Source: Tupaia tana | Lineage: Eukaryota > Chordata > Mammalia > Scandentia > Tupaiidae | Reading direction: 5' to 3' | Assembly (NCBI GenBank): GCA_026018925.1 | Contig: JAKSZU010000005.1 | Location: 25,422,779 to 25,486,778 of the forward strand | DNA: 64,000 nucleotides | Shown here: piece by piece, positions 55,389 to 64,000 of the stretch | Numbering within the stretch: the stretch's first letter is position 1 | Layout of the letters: every line of letters starts with the position of its first letter | Made by a program: the position numbers and the translations under genes | The notes under the pieces: generated by a model | What the model saw: only the letters and a program-made list of their open reading frames with translations | Database searches by the model: none | What the model was told of the DNA's origin: nothing

Positions 55389-56479
55389 TGGAGGAGTCCG
55401 ACCCGGCAAGGCCCCAGGATCTGTCTGAGCCCCCAGACCTTTGAGCTCCACTTCCGGTCAGGTCAATATGCTGGCAAAGCCACTGTTGTGCACCCCCTGA
55501 CCTTGGAACAAAGCTTGGGTCAATTAGCATGTCAGCAAGGCTGCTTGCTATTTGCTCCAGAAAACTGGTAGCCTTGCTGGGAAGCGACCCCCCTCTGACT
55601 CCCCAGTTTACTACTATAAAAGAATTGCATAGCTCTCTTATACATCCTGAGTATATGATAAAATTTTTCAGGAACTCCCCCGACCGCTCCCCTTTGCTAT
55701 AATCACCTACTATTAATTACAATGCTTTATCTCCATGGTCACAGTAGAGGGTGGGCTGAAGTTCTATCTAGGCAGAAATAATCTTGACCTTTGGAAGGCC
55801 CTTCAAAATACATTTAAGGTAAACTTAATCCTTTCTTTACTTAAAGTAAGATTAGGCCAAAACTGGCCCAGGACACCTCCACCCTCACCAAGCGAAATAG
55901 ATAAATATTTTAGGACTCCTCAAATCAAGTTTTAGATCCCTATAAAACTATGCAAGTATCATTCTTTATTAAGATCCAGAAGAACTAATATCTATTCTTG
56001 AGATTTTCTTTTCTCAGAGCCATTCCTGGTAATCACAAAATGGCTGCTGCGCTGCATCAGCTAATAATCATCTCGGCTTACCGGAACCGCCTTCCCAAAA
56101 CTGCATTCTATGGAGACCCACCTACAATTCCATGGAGACCCACCTACAAATGCGGAACTGCACGAGACCCACCCTTAATCCAACCCTGAACTGCACGAGA
56201 CCCACCCTTAATCCAACCCTGAATAGAATCTATGTTCCCTATTGTTAAAAACTTTATGAGCTGATAATTAAAACACGTAGCCCCTCTCCCTTTACTTGCA
56301 TATAACACATTTTCAATAAAAAGGCACGATGATTCCTAGCAGTTGTCACTCCCCAGAGAGCGATCTCTGGGGGGTGTCCGGCATTGACGTGCCTAAAAAG
56401 GCATCGAGGCCTGTGTCTTCTGTTCACCTGCGCCGCCTCCGTCGAGATAACCCACCCCCGCCGAGGCTGGTCCCCGGCA
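55389..56479 (+). mobile_element. Solo LTR of an endogenous retrovirus, class II-like
   Basis: A 1091-bp element starting TGGAGGAGTCC and ending GGTCCCCGGCA, flanked by the 6-bp duplication ATACCG (55383-55388 and 56480-56485). A 6-bp duplication fits class II (ERVK/betaretrovirus-like) integration. AATAAA at 56315-56320 and CATATAACA just before it mark a probable promoter and poly(A) region. No gag, pol or env sequence and no second LTR are present, as expected after LTR-LTR recombination. It contains two internal tandem duplications. Confidence 0.85.
56108..56220. repeat. Tandem duplications inside the solo LTR
   Basis: A roughly 20-bp unit (TGGAGACCCACCTACAA) occurs twice at 56111-56148. 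A 33-bp unit (GAACTGCACGAGACCCACCC...) occurs twice at 56155-56187 and 56188-56220. Confidence 0.97.
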
Positions 56480-56681
56480 ATACCGCAGTTTGAATTCTAG
56501 ACTCGGTGGCTTGAAATATATGCTAGGCACATGTGCACATGTGTCCAGAATCCCATCAGGATGAAGACAGAGGACAAAGGATGTAGTGTGGCCGTACCCT
56601 ACTGGGGGTTGCTTTTTCCCTCTTGGTCTGTCTCTGGTTAACACATGCATCCTCTGGCAATGAAAACAGTGCTAATCGCAA

Positions 56682-56910
56682 GGCCAGCCAGTGACACAGT
56701 GGTTAAAGTGCTGGTTTGCCACATGGCCATCCATGGCTCAAGTCCCAGACTGGGGTGGCTTGAAAATCATGCTGGGCATGTGTGTGTGCGTGTGTGCCCA
56801 AAGTGCCAAGAGGAGGAAAGATTGCGGTATGGCCATCCACCCTGGGGTGGTGGTTTCTCACTTTCCCTCTCTCTGTCTCTCTCTGCCTTTCTCCAGCAAG
56901 CGTATGCACC

Positions 56911-56925
<15 letters not shown>
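56682..56925 (+). mobile_element. tRNA SINE with (CA)n tail
   Basis: AGGCCAGCCAGTGACACAGTGG to TTTCTCCAGCAAGCGTATG, then (CA)n to 56954. Confidence 0.9.

Positions 56926-56954
<29 letters not shown>
56926..56954. repeat. (CA)n microsatellite
   Basis: About 14 CA units at the end of the SINE. Confidence 0.95.
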
Positions 56955-56955
<1 letters not shown>

Positions 56956-56959
56956 GCGT

Positions 56960-58085
56960 CTGATTGTATCCCTGCAGGTGAAATAAGACACAAACCTTGA
57001 ACAAGCTGACAAAACAGTGCCCCTTTGCCAGATTGTCTCATGCCTTCCCCTGTCTCTGTCACACTGACCCCCAGACCCACGGTGTCTTCTCATTCTTCCA
57101 GGCCTTGGCTTGGAAACGATTCCTCTCACTGTCACTTGGTTAACGCACCCTGCAGGTGCAATCCAGGTCTGGAGTCGGGTTCCTGCCCCGCCGGGGCACA
57201 GGTTCCGCTCTCAGGGCATCCTTGCAGCACAGCTCATACCTGCCACGACACACCTAGTTCTCAGAGCGAGACCTGCTTCTGCCAGCACACTCCACGCCTG
57301 GTGCTTATTCACCCACATCATCCTAGCTCACCAAAGTGCCACACAGACAGCAGGCACTCAGCAGATGCAAACATGATAAAGGATAATGTTAGAAGGAGTG
57401 CAGGCCTGGAACGAGCTTGACTCAGACTTGGGCCTTGGACCTGGGCTTGGCTGAGTGAGGTTCCTAGCTGCTTTGAGCACATCGGCCTCAGGGCTAATTG
57501 CATCAATCTTGCAGGCTTCTTGGGGGAATTTAAAGTACAAAGCGCTACACAATGCCTAGCACAGTATTCGTTCAGTAATGCCACTGCCCTTCCTTTTCTC
57601 TTACCCACATCTAGCCTGACTGGGGCATGGATCAGAGGATGATTGCTTCCATAAGTACCCTAAGTTGTGCTGACTCACAGGAATTAAGGCATATCCGTTA
57701 GAAAGAAGGAGGTCGAAAAGGTTCTGGGGCCCAGGTATCTTCGAAGGTCCAGAGACTCTCTTCGCAAGATCTGAACACCTCACCGTGTCTCCACCAGCAA
57801 TACCACTGCCTATCTTTGTCCTTGGCAGAGGCACCTGATGTTAACAGGGGAGCACGGGCTGGGGAGAGAGGTGAAATCTCCCAAGAGTATGGTAGCTTGG
57901 CCATTGTGGGGAGGCTCAGTGTGGTTGTGTAATATTACCAGTGGTCTGGGCCATCCTTTTCTTCTCCACTGACTTCAGCTGATCTCACAGTGCAAATGTC
58001 TGCTTACTTCGCAGCTGGTCCCATCACTGGTCTGCACAACGCAGTGGCCTGGGAGTGTCCCTGGGCATTCCTAGAGCGAACATCA
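56960..58085. other. Single-copy intergenic sequence, moderate GC
   Basis: Possible old L2/MIR remnants near 57330-57380. No gene is recognised. Confidence 0.45.
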
Positions 58086-58089
58086 GTAC

Positions 58090-58139
58090 AAAACACACAC
58101 ACACACACACACACACACCCCACACCCCACCCCCCCCAC
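58090..58139. repeat. (CA)n and C-rich tract
   Basis: ACACAC run followed by CCCCACCCCCCCC. Confidence 0.93.
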
Positions 58140-59190
58140 AGAATGCTTGCTCCGATTAGAAACACAGGTATGGAACCTGGCAAACCTTGGCTGGCTGAGA
58201 GAGAAATTGAGCTTGTTTTCCTAGGCTCAGACACTTCTTTCCAATCCAGAGCTGACAAAGGAAGGCCATTACTGGGGCTCCTCTCCTGGGACTCCCTCTT
58301 CAATATCAGCCAGGTCAGGTTTCTTCTATGCAAATCATTTTGAGCATTTATCTTGCTTTTCATTAACATAATATCTCCTGGGCCATCAGCCTGGCCTCTC
58401 CCCTCTGATACATTTCACCGGCAAGAAAAGCTGCACAAGGAGGGATAAACCTGCATCTTTGTTAAGGAGGAACAGTCTTTATTGGGTCTCCTCTGCCTGC
58501 TATACAGCGCCATGTACAATATCCTCCTAACTGCTTTGTTGTTTCAACAAAGAACGAAATTAAACTGAGATGAACTACTACTGGATTCAGAAAACCCAGA
58601 ATCGCAAGGAAGTTCTGAATTCTACCCGTAGGTACACTCCATGCCACACTAAGCGTGTTGCCTATGGGGCAGAAACTAGGTGGGACATAAGAATAAAAGT
58701 GTAGAATTTGTGCCCATTGCAAAGGACACTTGTTAGTGAGGCCCGATTTCCTCTGGATCCGGAATTTCTTCTGTGGAAGAGGCTGTTGGAGGGGAGGTTT
58801 CCACACCACCCTCTCTCTGGGAGACCGTATTTTACTTCTCTGCCAGGAAGGTAGAGATGGATGACAGGGAGTGGGCACCCCACAGCCCTATTCTGCAGTT
58901 GTCCCCATCTTCCAAACACCACCATTTTCACAGCTTGTCACTTGATTTGCACACAGAGAACCACTCTTTTGGATTCTGCGTGGGGTGTTTGTGAGCCTGT
59001 CTCCAAACCCGTTCTTTCTTTGTATCGATACAATTCCAACACTTAGTAGGCACCCAAAGGAGTGCACTTAGTCAGCGTTGGTTGAATTGGGTGAATTTAA
59101 TAATTTGGTGTGGGAGGTAAGGACTTTCTGGTTTCAAAGAAGCTTTGATTCCTAAAGGATCAAAGCAAAGGAGCAGGACAGCGTACTGAT
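58140..59190. other. Single-copy intergenic sequence
   Basis: No repeat or gene recognised; the open frames lack family resemblance. Confidence 0.45.
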
Positions 59191-59196
59191 ACAAGG

Positions 59197-59405
59197 TCGG
59201 GCCCAGCTGCAGCTGAGCCGGATGTCTGCAACGATGCAACCACACGGAAGACCTTGCTTCAGATCCTGGGTGCAGACTAAAACTCGTCAGGCAAGGCTGG
59301 GGTCCTGGCTGGCTGGTGGGGTGAGGGGGGCCTTGGCGTGATGAGACTCTGAAGGATGTCTGTCTCTCTCAGCCTTTCTCAGGAAATAAAATAAATAAAC
59401 CTTAA
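59197..59405 (+). mobile_element. SINE-C
   Basis: GGGCCCAGCTGCAGCTGAGC, TTGCTTCAGATCCTGGG, GTCCTGGCTGGCTGG, CTCTCTCAGCC and AATAAATAAACC. Confidence 0.65.
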
Positions 59406-59409
59406 AATA

Positions 59410-59935
59410 TGTATCATCTCGGCTATGAATACATCCCCACCGACCCCCCCCCACACACACACACACGCATGTATAACTGTTCCAAAGGCTTGCAAGCCTT
59501 TAGGAAGAAAGAAAAACACCTTTGCACTGATAATATTAAAAGAGATTATTTCTGGGTAGTTGGAATTAGAGTTGGTTTCTAGTTCCCTTTTTATATATTT
59601 TTTTTCCAAAATGTCTCGAGAAGCCTATATTACTTTAGTAATCAAAAAAGAAATAAATATTTTATTTCTTTTATAAGCATACCCTTGACACTGGTTCATT
59701 CCTAAGTAGTCATCAGGCAACATTTTCAGAGGAATTAATGAACAGCTATCGTATAGCAAGTCATCGGACAAACAGAACATGACGTGAACATCTAAGTCGG
59801 GAGAGAGAGAGCAATGGCAGGGGACAGGGAGGACCATGGCAACACAGGGCAATATCACCAGTGCCACGGCTTTCTTACTGGGTTTTTCTGGGTCACACAC
59901 AATCACACGCGCACAGCCTCTTTCTCCGCCATATC
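59410..59935. other. Unassigned intergenic sequence
   Basis: It holds a short (CA)n at 59451-59466 and nothing else recognised. Confidence 0.45.
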
Positions 59936-59940
59936 CTCAG

Positions 59941-60290
59941 TGCTATGGTTTGAATGCTTTCCTACCCTAATTCATGTAGCAATTTGGTCGCGATGGGATT
60001 AAGGTAAAACGTAATCGACTATGGTGTTGAAGGGTGGGACCTTCAAGAGAAGATTAGCACTCAGGTCATCAGGGCAGGGCCCCCACGATTGGGTTTATAA
60101 GGAGAGAATGAGACAGAGACACACAGACACACACATGCTCTCTTTCCTCCCTCACAACGCAGCCCAAAGACCCTCACCTATGTGGCCTCTGGACTATGGG
60201 CCTCCAAACCATGAGCTGAATAAACCTCTATTCTCTTAAATGATCCTGACTCAGGTATTCTTGTTATTAGCAACAGAATGTGCTAAAACA
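59941..60290 (+). mobile_element. MaLR-like LTR, copy 3
   Basis: Starts TGCTATGGTTTGAATGC, has GAATAAACCTCTATTCTC near the end and ends AGAATGTGCTAAAACA. Confidence 0.82.
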
Positions 60291-60452
60291 ACAGGTGTGA
60301 CACTAAGAACTCTGGGCACTCCTCGACCTGACTACTGGAATACCTCCACACTTGGGCTTTCAGGGGACGATCAAACTGATACTGTCTAAGTTGATCTTGT
60401 GCTGCTCTCACAGAACACCTGGAATTGGGTAATTTATAAAGAATATAAACTT

Positions 60453-60710
60453 GGGACCAGCAGTTAGCGTAACGGCTATGTCGCTGGACTCCCACGTAGT
60501 CGACCGCGGTTCGAGTCCCGGACCCGGCGGCTTAAACTCACGCCGGGCGCGTGTGCGTGCGTGCCCAAGATCCCGAGAGGAGAATGGAGGAGAAGGGATT
60601 GCGGCGTGGCCATCCCCCCTGGGGGGTGATTTCCTGCTTTCTATCTCTCTGTCTCTCTCTGTCTGGCGAGCGCACGCGTCCTATAACAAAAACCTCTCCA
60701 AAAAAAAAAA
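60453..60710 (+). mobile_element. SINE-A, near-consensus, with 15-bp duplication
   Basis: GGGACCAGCAGTTAGCG, CGCGGTTCGAGTCCCGGACC (intact B box) and an uninterrupted A tail. The perfect duplication AAAGAATATAAACTT lies at 60438-60452 and 60711-60725. It is one of the least diverged copies here. Confidence 0.97.
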
Positions 60711-60726
60711 AAAGAATATAAACTTA

Positions 60727-60787
60727 TCGGGTTATTGGAAAAGTCAGGACATATTTAAAATGCATCATGACTTTTCCGACAACCCAA
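60727..60787. mobile_element. Mariner-type MITE, copy 4
   Basis: TCGGGTTATTGGAAAAGTCA at the left, TGACTTTTCCGACAACCCAA at the right, TA on both flanks. Confidence 0.9.
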
Positions 60788-61024
60788 TATTTTGCACAGT
60801 TCTGAAGGCCAAGAAATTCAAGATCAAAGAGCCAGCATCTGGCCTTCTTGTGTTTTCACCTAGCAGAAGGTGGAAGGACAAAAACGGATCAAACTCCTTC
60901 TGTTAAACTCTTTTATAATGTCATCGATCTTTCCAATGAAAGCAGAACCCTCATAACTCAAACTGTCCCAAAGCCCCCACCTCTGGACACTGTTGTACTG
61001 AGGATTATGTTTCCAACACATGAT

Positions 61025-61980
61025 CTAAGGAGACACGTTTGGACCAGAGAGATATTATCAGTCAAGGTCCAACCAGAAAAATAGAAATGTCTCCAAGTAT
61101 TTAAAACAGAGGAAAATACATGTAAAAAATAGTTTTTGCAGGTGAAGGAAGAGCTGAGGTCAACAGGAGTCTGAGAAGCTACTGAGAGATCAGTAAAAAC
61201 CGGAAACCATCACCACCTCTAGGCTGCAAGGACAGACGGAGAGGGTGGTATGGCCCTGCAGAAGTGGGAGGCCTTGTGAGCCTTTCTGGTGGATACAAGC
61301 CATGAAGGAGCCATGGCGCAGAGTGAAGAAGGTCCTGGCTACTCTTTCCTCCCTCTAGTTTCCTACCAGCACCTCCCATGCCAAACCCTGCTAGTGGCAG
61401 CTGACCGTGAAGCCCCCGTGCCACCAGCAGAGCAGGGGAGGGAGTAGGGACGGGTGTAGGGCAGATAAGCTGCGTACTGGACACCTCGCCCTTGGACTGA
61501 AGGACCACCATGCTGCCAGCTCTGGCCCGCCCCCTCCCCTACTTCCCAGCCAATAGCAAGGCATATGCAAATCGGGCGGGTAATCTGTTTCTCACTCCCC
61601 CACCCGCTACATCTCAAAGATGGAAATGCTACAGTACTGAAAGGGCTCCCTAGGTGGTCACCAAGTGCCACCCCACGGAGCCAGAGGCTTAGCTGTATGA
61701 CAAGACTGTCTGGAAAACTAGTCCGTCTCTGGACACGATGGGGCTTTCTCTCCCCTTTCCCAAGGTCCCAAACTAAATGTCCCACTGAGCAGCAGGTAGA
61801 GGAGCAGGGTAACAGACGCCTCCTATCAGGAGAGTAGGTGTGGGACAGGAAGCCAAGACAGAGGGACACTGTTCTGAGGACAAATAGATTTACGGAATGA
61901 GGGAGAACGGCTGAGGCCAAGTGTTGCCATTACAATCCAATAGGTCCAGGGTCTTGCCAGTTAGATATCTCCCTTGTGGA
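61025..61980. other. Intergenic sequence, GC-moderate
   Basis: The part near 61060-61450 may be an old interspersed repeat that I cannot name. No gene is recognised. Confidence 0.4.
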
Positions 61981-62001
61981 GAAGAAAAAAGGGGTGAAGT
62001 G

Positions 62002-62006
<5 letters not shown>

Positions 62007-62043
<37 letters not shown>
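62007..62043. repeat. (TG)n microsatellite
   Basis: About 18 TG units. Confidence 0.96.
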
Positions 62044-62045
<2 letters not shown>

Positions 62046-62250
62046 TTATTCCATGACTGAGTGAAACAGAGACACAGCATCCCCGACAGGGTCTGGACGG
62101 CACCCTCCACCCAGCTTCAGCCAGCTAGGATCAAGGGGACACACATGCCCAGCACCATCAGGGAGGTCTCCAGATGTAAACCCGCAGCCTCTCCGTGGGT
62201 CTGCTTTGCAGAACGTCGCTTTTTACCACTGTGCCACCGTCCAGCCCCGA
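62043..62250 (-). mobile_element. SINE-C, minus
   Basis: CCCAGCTTCAGCCAGCTAGG and CCACTGTGCCACCGTCCAG. Confidence 0.68.
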
Positions 62251-62291
62251 GACTTCTTTTATTGTGCTTCCCTGAGTGGTAAAAATATAGG

Positions 62292-62508
62292 CAAGAAGAC
62301 AGGCAGTGGCATAGTAGTAATGCAAATGAACCCGCATGAAAGGTCCTTGGTTCACATCCCTGGACCTCCCTGTGCATTCTGGGCACATATGTGTGTGCCT
62401 ACTATCCGAGCCCATGAGTCCAGAGGTGAATCGCCACGTGAAGACCCTGTGGGTGAGCCTCTCTCTCTCTTTCTGCATGGAAGAAATAAATAAACTTAAA
62501 AAAAAATG
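62292..62508 (+). mobile_element. SINE-C
   Basis: AAGACAGGCAGTGGCATAG, TTGGTTCACATCCCTGG, CACGTGAAGACCCTGTGGG and GAAATAAATAAAC. Confidence 0.68.
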
Positions 62509-62509
62509 T

Positions 62510-63205
62510 TAAGTAAGAGGTCCTACTCTTATGAGCCACGGCAGGAATTAAAGGGAAGAAGGGAGCCTCCTCCCATCCCCACCCGTAACCCCACCCCAAA
62601 CCCATGCAGATGGCTTGAGGCATTCAGAAGGCTGCCTCAGCTCTGAGACGGAAGTCATGGTGAAGAAGGCTGGTGTGGCTGCAGTATACTGAGCAGGCAG
62701 TATACTGTAACCAGCGACCCAGAGAGCATTTCTGAACAGCCTCTTGTGTACATTTACTTTCAGGTCTTCGTATCTACTTTTGGTAGATAGATAAGTGCAA
62801 TAAAAATGGATCATGCATATCTAGTTTTTGATATTCTGCTTTTTATATTATGGACTTGTAATCTTTAATTATCCTTTGAAAATAAATTAATAGGTGTATA
62901 TCATGTTAATAGGTATATAAAATATTAAATTAATAGGTGTATAAAAGCCCATCTAATGGCTGTTTAAAAATTTTAATGTAAATTGTAAGACTTACTATAT
63001 AAGCACAGTGTAAAAAATACGGTCATGACTCTTCTAAATTCTTTTCTATTAATTGCTAGAGCACCCGAGGCCCTTCACACAGAGAGTCTAATTTGTTCCT
63101 CTCAAGATTGCCTACTGCCTGCCCATCTCCCACCCAAGTTTCCCAAACACTTGATCCTTACTTCCCTTAGCTGGGAGAGGATGCCCAATTAAAAGCTAAC
63201 ACAAT
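62510..63205. other. Unassigned intergenic sequence
   Basis: AT-rich near 62820-63010, with TTAATAGGTGTATA repeated imperfectly. No gene recognised. Confidence 0.45.
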
Positions 63206-63207
63206 CG

Positions 63208-63464
63208 CGGGACCAGCAAGTGGTATAGTGGTTCGGGCTCTGGACTTTCACATGATCAACTGGGGTTCAAGTCCCGGACCTGGCAGCTTGAAAAATCACA
63301 CGAGGTGCAAGTACATATGTGCCTAAAATCCCGAGGAAAGAATGGAGGAGAAGGGATTGCGGCGTGGCTGTCTCCATTGTGGGGTAACTTTTCACTTTAT
63401 CTCTCACCATATCTCTCTAGCAAGCACAGGTGTCCTATGGCAAAAACCTTTTTAAAAAAGGAAA
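63208..63464 (+). mobile_element. tRNA SINE related to SINE-A
   Basis: GGGACCAGCAAGTGGTATAG to CCTATGGCAAAAACC. Near-duplicates of AAAAGCTAACACAAT flank it. Confidence 0.92.
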
Positions 63465-63474
63465 AAAAGCTAAT

Positions 63475-64000
63475 AAAATTGGAATCCCGTTTCTTCAGTG
63501 TTGTAGTTCCTCCTGCTTGCCACGTGGTGTCACTGTTGAAGAGTAGGCGTGTACACTGCAGCCTGCAAAGACTGGCGGTTCATCCTGGAATATTTTTTCC
63601 AGCCTAGTCCTTTGTAGTTTATATTTTCACGTTTGGCCATTACTCTATAGGCCACAGTCACTGAACAAGATGTGTAGGGTCCTGAGATACTTCCAAAAGT
63701 TGCCTAAATTCTTCTGAAATAAATTCTCTCCCCTTTTTTTGGCCTGTTATGAATGTGGAGCATGAGACTCAAAGCTCCTTCCTTCAAGGTAATTTCATTC
63801 AGGGCTGTCTTCACTTCCCATCTACTAGATTTTGCCCTGCTTTTGTACCTGTATACCTTTCTAGCTTCAAATGTAAAGGAACAGTGGATGGACTGTTGAC
63901 CCATCCAGAGAACTCTGAGCTTAAGCACACGTATCCACTTTCTCCTCAGCCAATAGTTCCGTAACTCCAAGAGTATGTCAGCATTTGTTAAACCACCCAG
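63475..64000. other. Unassigned intergenic sequence at the right edge
   Basis: No repeat or gene recognised. Confidence 0.45.

Larger units (their letters stand above)
55335..56669 (+). mobile_element. tRNA SINE split by a solo LTR
   Basis: Halves 55335-55388 and 56486-56669, joined across the LTR. The SINE's own duplication TGCTAATC lies at 55327-55334 and 56670-56677. Confidence 0.88.
60380..61022 (-). mobile_element. MaLR-like LTR, minus, interrupted by a SINE and a MITE
   Basis: The parts GGAATTGGGTAATTTATAAAG, CACAGTTCTGAAGGCCAAG, AAGCCCCCACCTCTGGACAC and TTTCCAACACATGA follow the reversed order of this LTR class. Confidence 0.75.

Noticed and set aside
60480..60530. tRNA gene candidates in SINE heads
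   Set aside because: Heads keep A and B box words but lack a full cloverleaf acceptor and are followed by the SINE body; they are SINEs, not tRNA genes.
61363..61920. A 185-codon minus-strand open frame
   Set aside because: No domain or family pattern, no splice context, moderate GC; likely chance.
23000..64000. Exons of LNX2, the next gene in human synteny
   Set aside because: No RING or PDZ coding pattern was found; in human the gap after MTIF3 is large, so LNX2 probably lies beyond the window.

Overview
The window is nuclear DNA of a placental mammal. The evidence is two intron-containing genes with clear mammalian protein homology, mammal-wide old repeats (MIR, L2, MER5A, Tigger1, MaLR LTRs, L1) and a very high density of lineage-specific SINEs. 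The main SINE is tRNA-derived, about 260 bp, and present in dozens of copies with good target-site duplications. A second, rarer class joins a tRNA-like head to a 7SL RNA/Alu-like body. I see no primate Alu, rodent B1, carnivore CAN, horse ERE or lagomorph C-SINE. 7SL-derived SINEs are known only from Euarchontoglires, and tRNA-7SL chimeras together with a dominant tRNA SINE (Tu-III) are described from tree shrews. My best guess is therefore a tree shrew (Scandentia), but this is inference without a search.

Layout. At 1.9-9.3 kb on the + strand are the last seven coding exons of GTF3A (transcription factor IIIA, zinc fingers 3-9 and the C-terminal tail); its first exons lie upstream of the window. 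At 9.3-22 kb on the - strand is MTIF3 (mitochondrial translation initiation factor 3): three coding exons (14981-14522, 10575-10418, 9560-9345) and a CpG-rich promoter near 22.1-22.8 kb. The two genes converge, and their poly(A) signals appear to cross over, so their transcripts should overlap by a few tens of bases. This pair is adjacent in the same convergent arrangement on human 13q12. From about 23 kb to the end I find no functional protein-coding gene. LNX2, the next gene in human, was not seen and probably lies beyond the right edge.

The intergenic part is a repeat archive: about 70 SINE insertions (several nested), a geminin (GMNN) processed pseudogene at about 27.1-27.7 kb, an L1 fragment with repeated GC-rich 5' UTR units at 40.7-43.1 kb, a 1.09-kb solo LTR of a class II-like endogenous retrovirus inserted into a SINE at 55.4-56.5 kb, three related MaLR-like LTRs plus fragments of others, and four copies of a roughly 60-80 bp palindromic mariner-type MITE.

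SINE shorthand used below. SINE-A: head GGGACCAGCAGTTAGCG, body with GATCCCGAGAGGAGAATGG, pyrimidine-rich stretch, CCTATAGCAAAAACCTC and an A tail. SINE-B: a short form with the same head, a CT-rich stretch and GGTCAAATTAAA. SINE-C: a tRNA-like head fused to a 7SL-like body. I found no bacterial-type system, CRISPR array or novel gene cluster. The items most worth checking are a GC-AG intron in GTF3A, the crossed poly(A) signals, the tRNA-7SL chimeras, the mariner MITE family and the solo-LTR nest.
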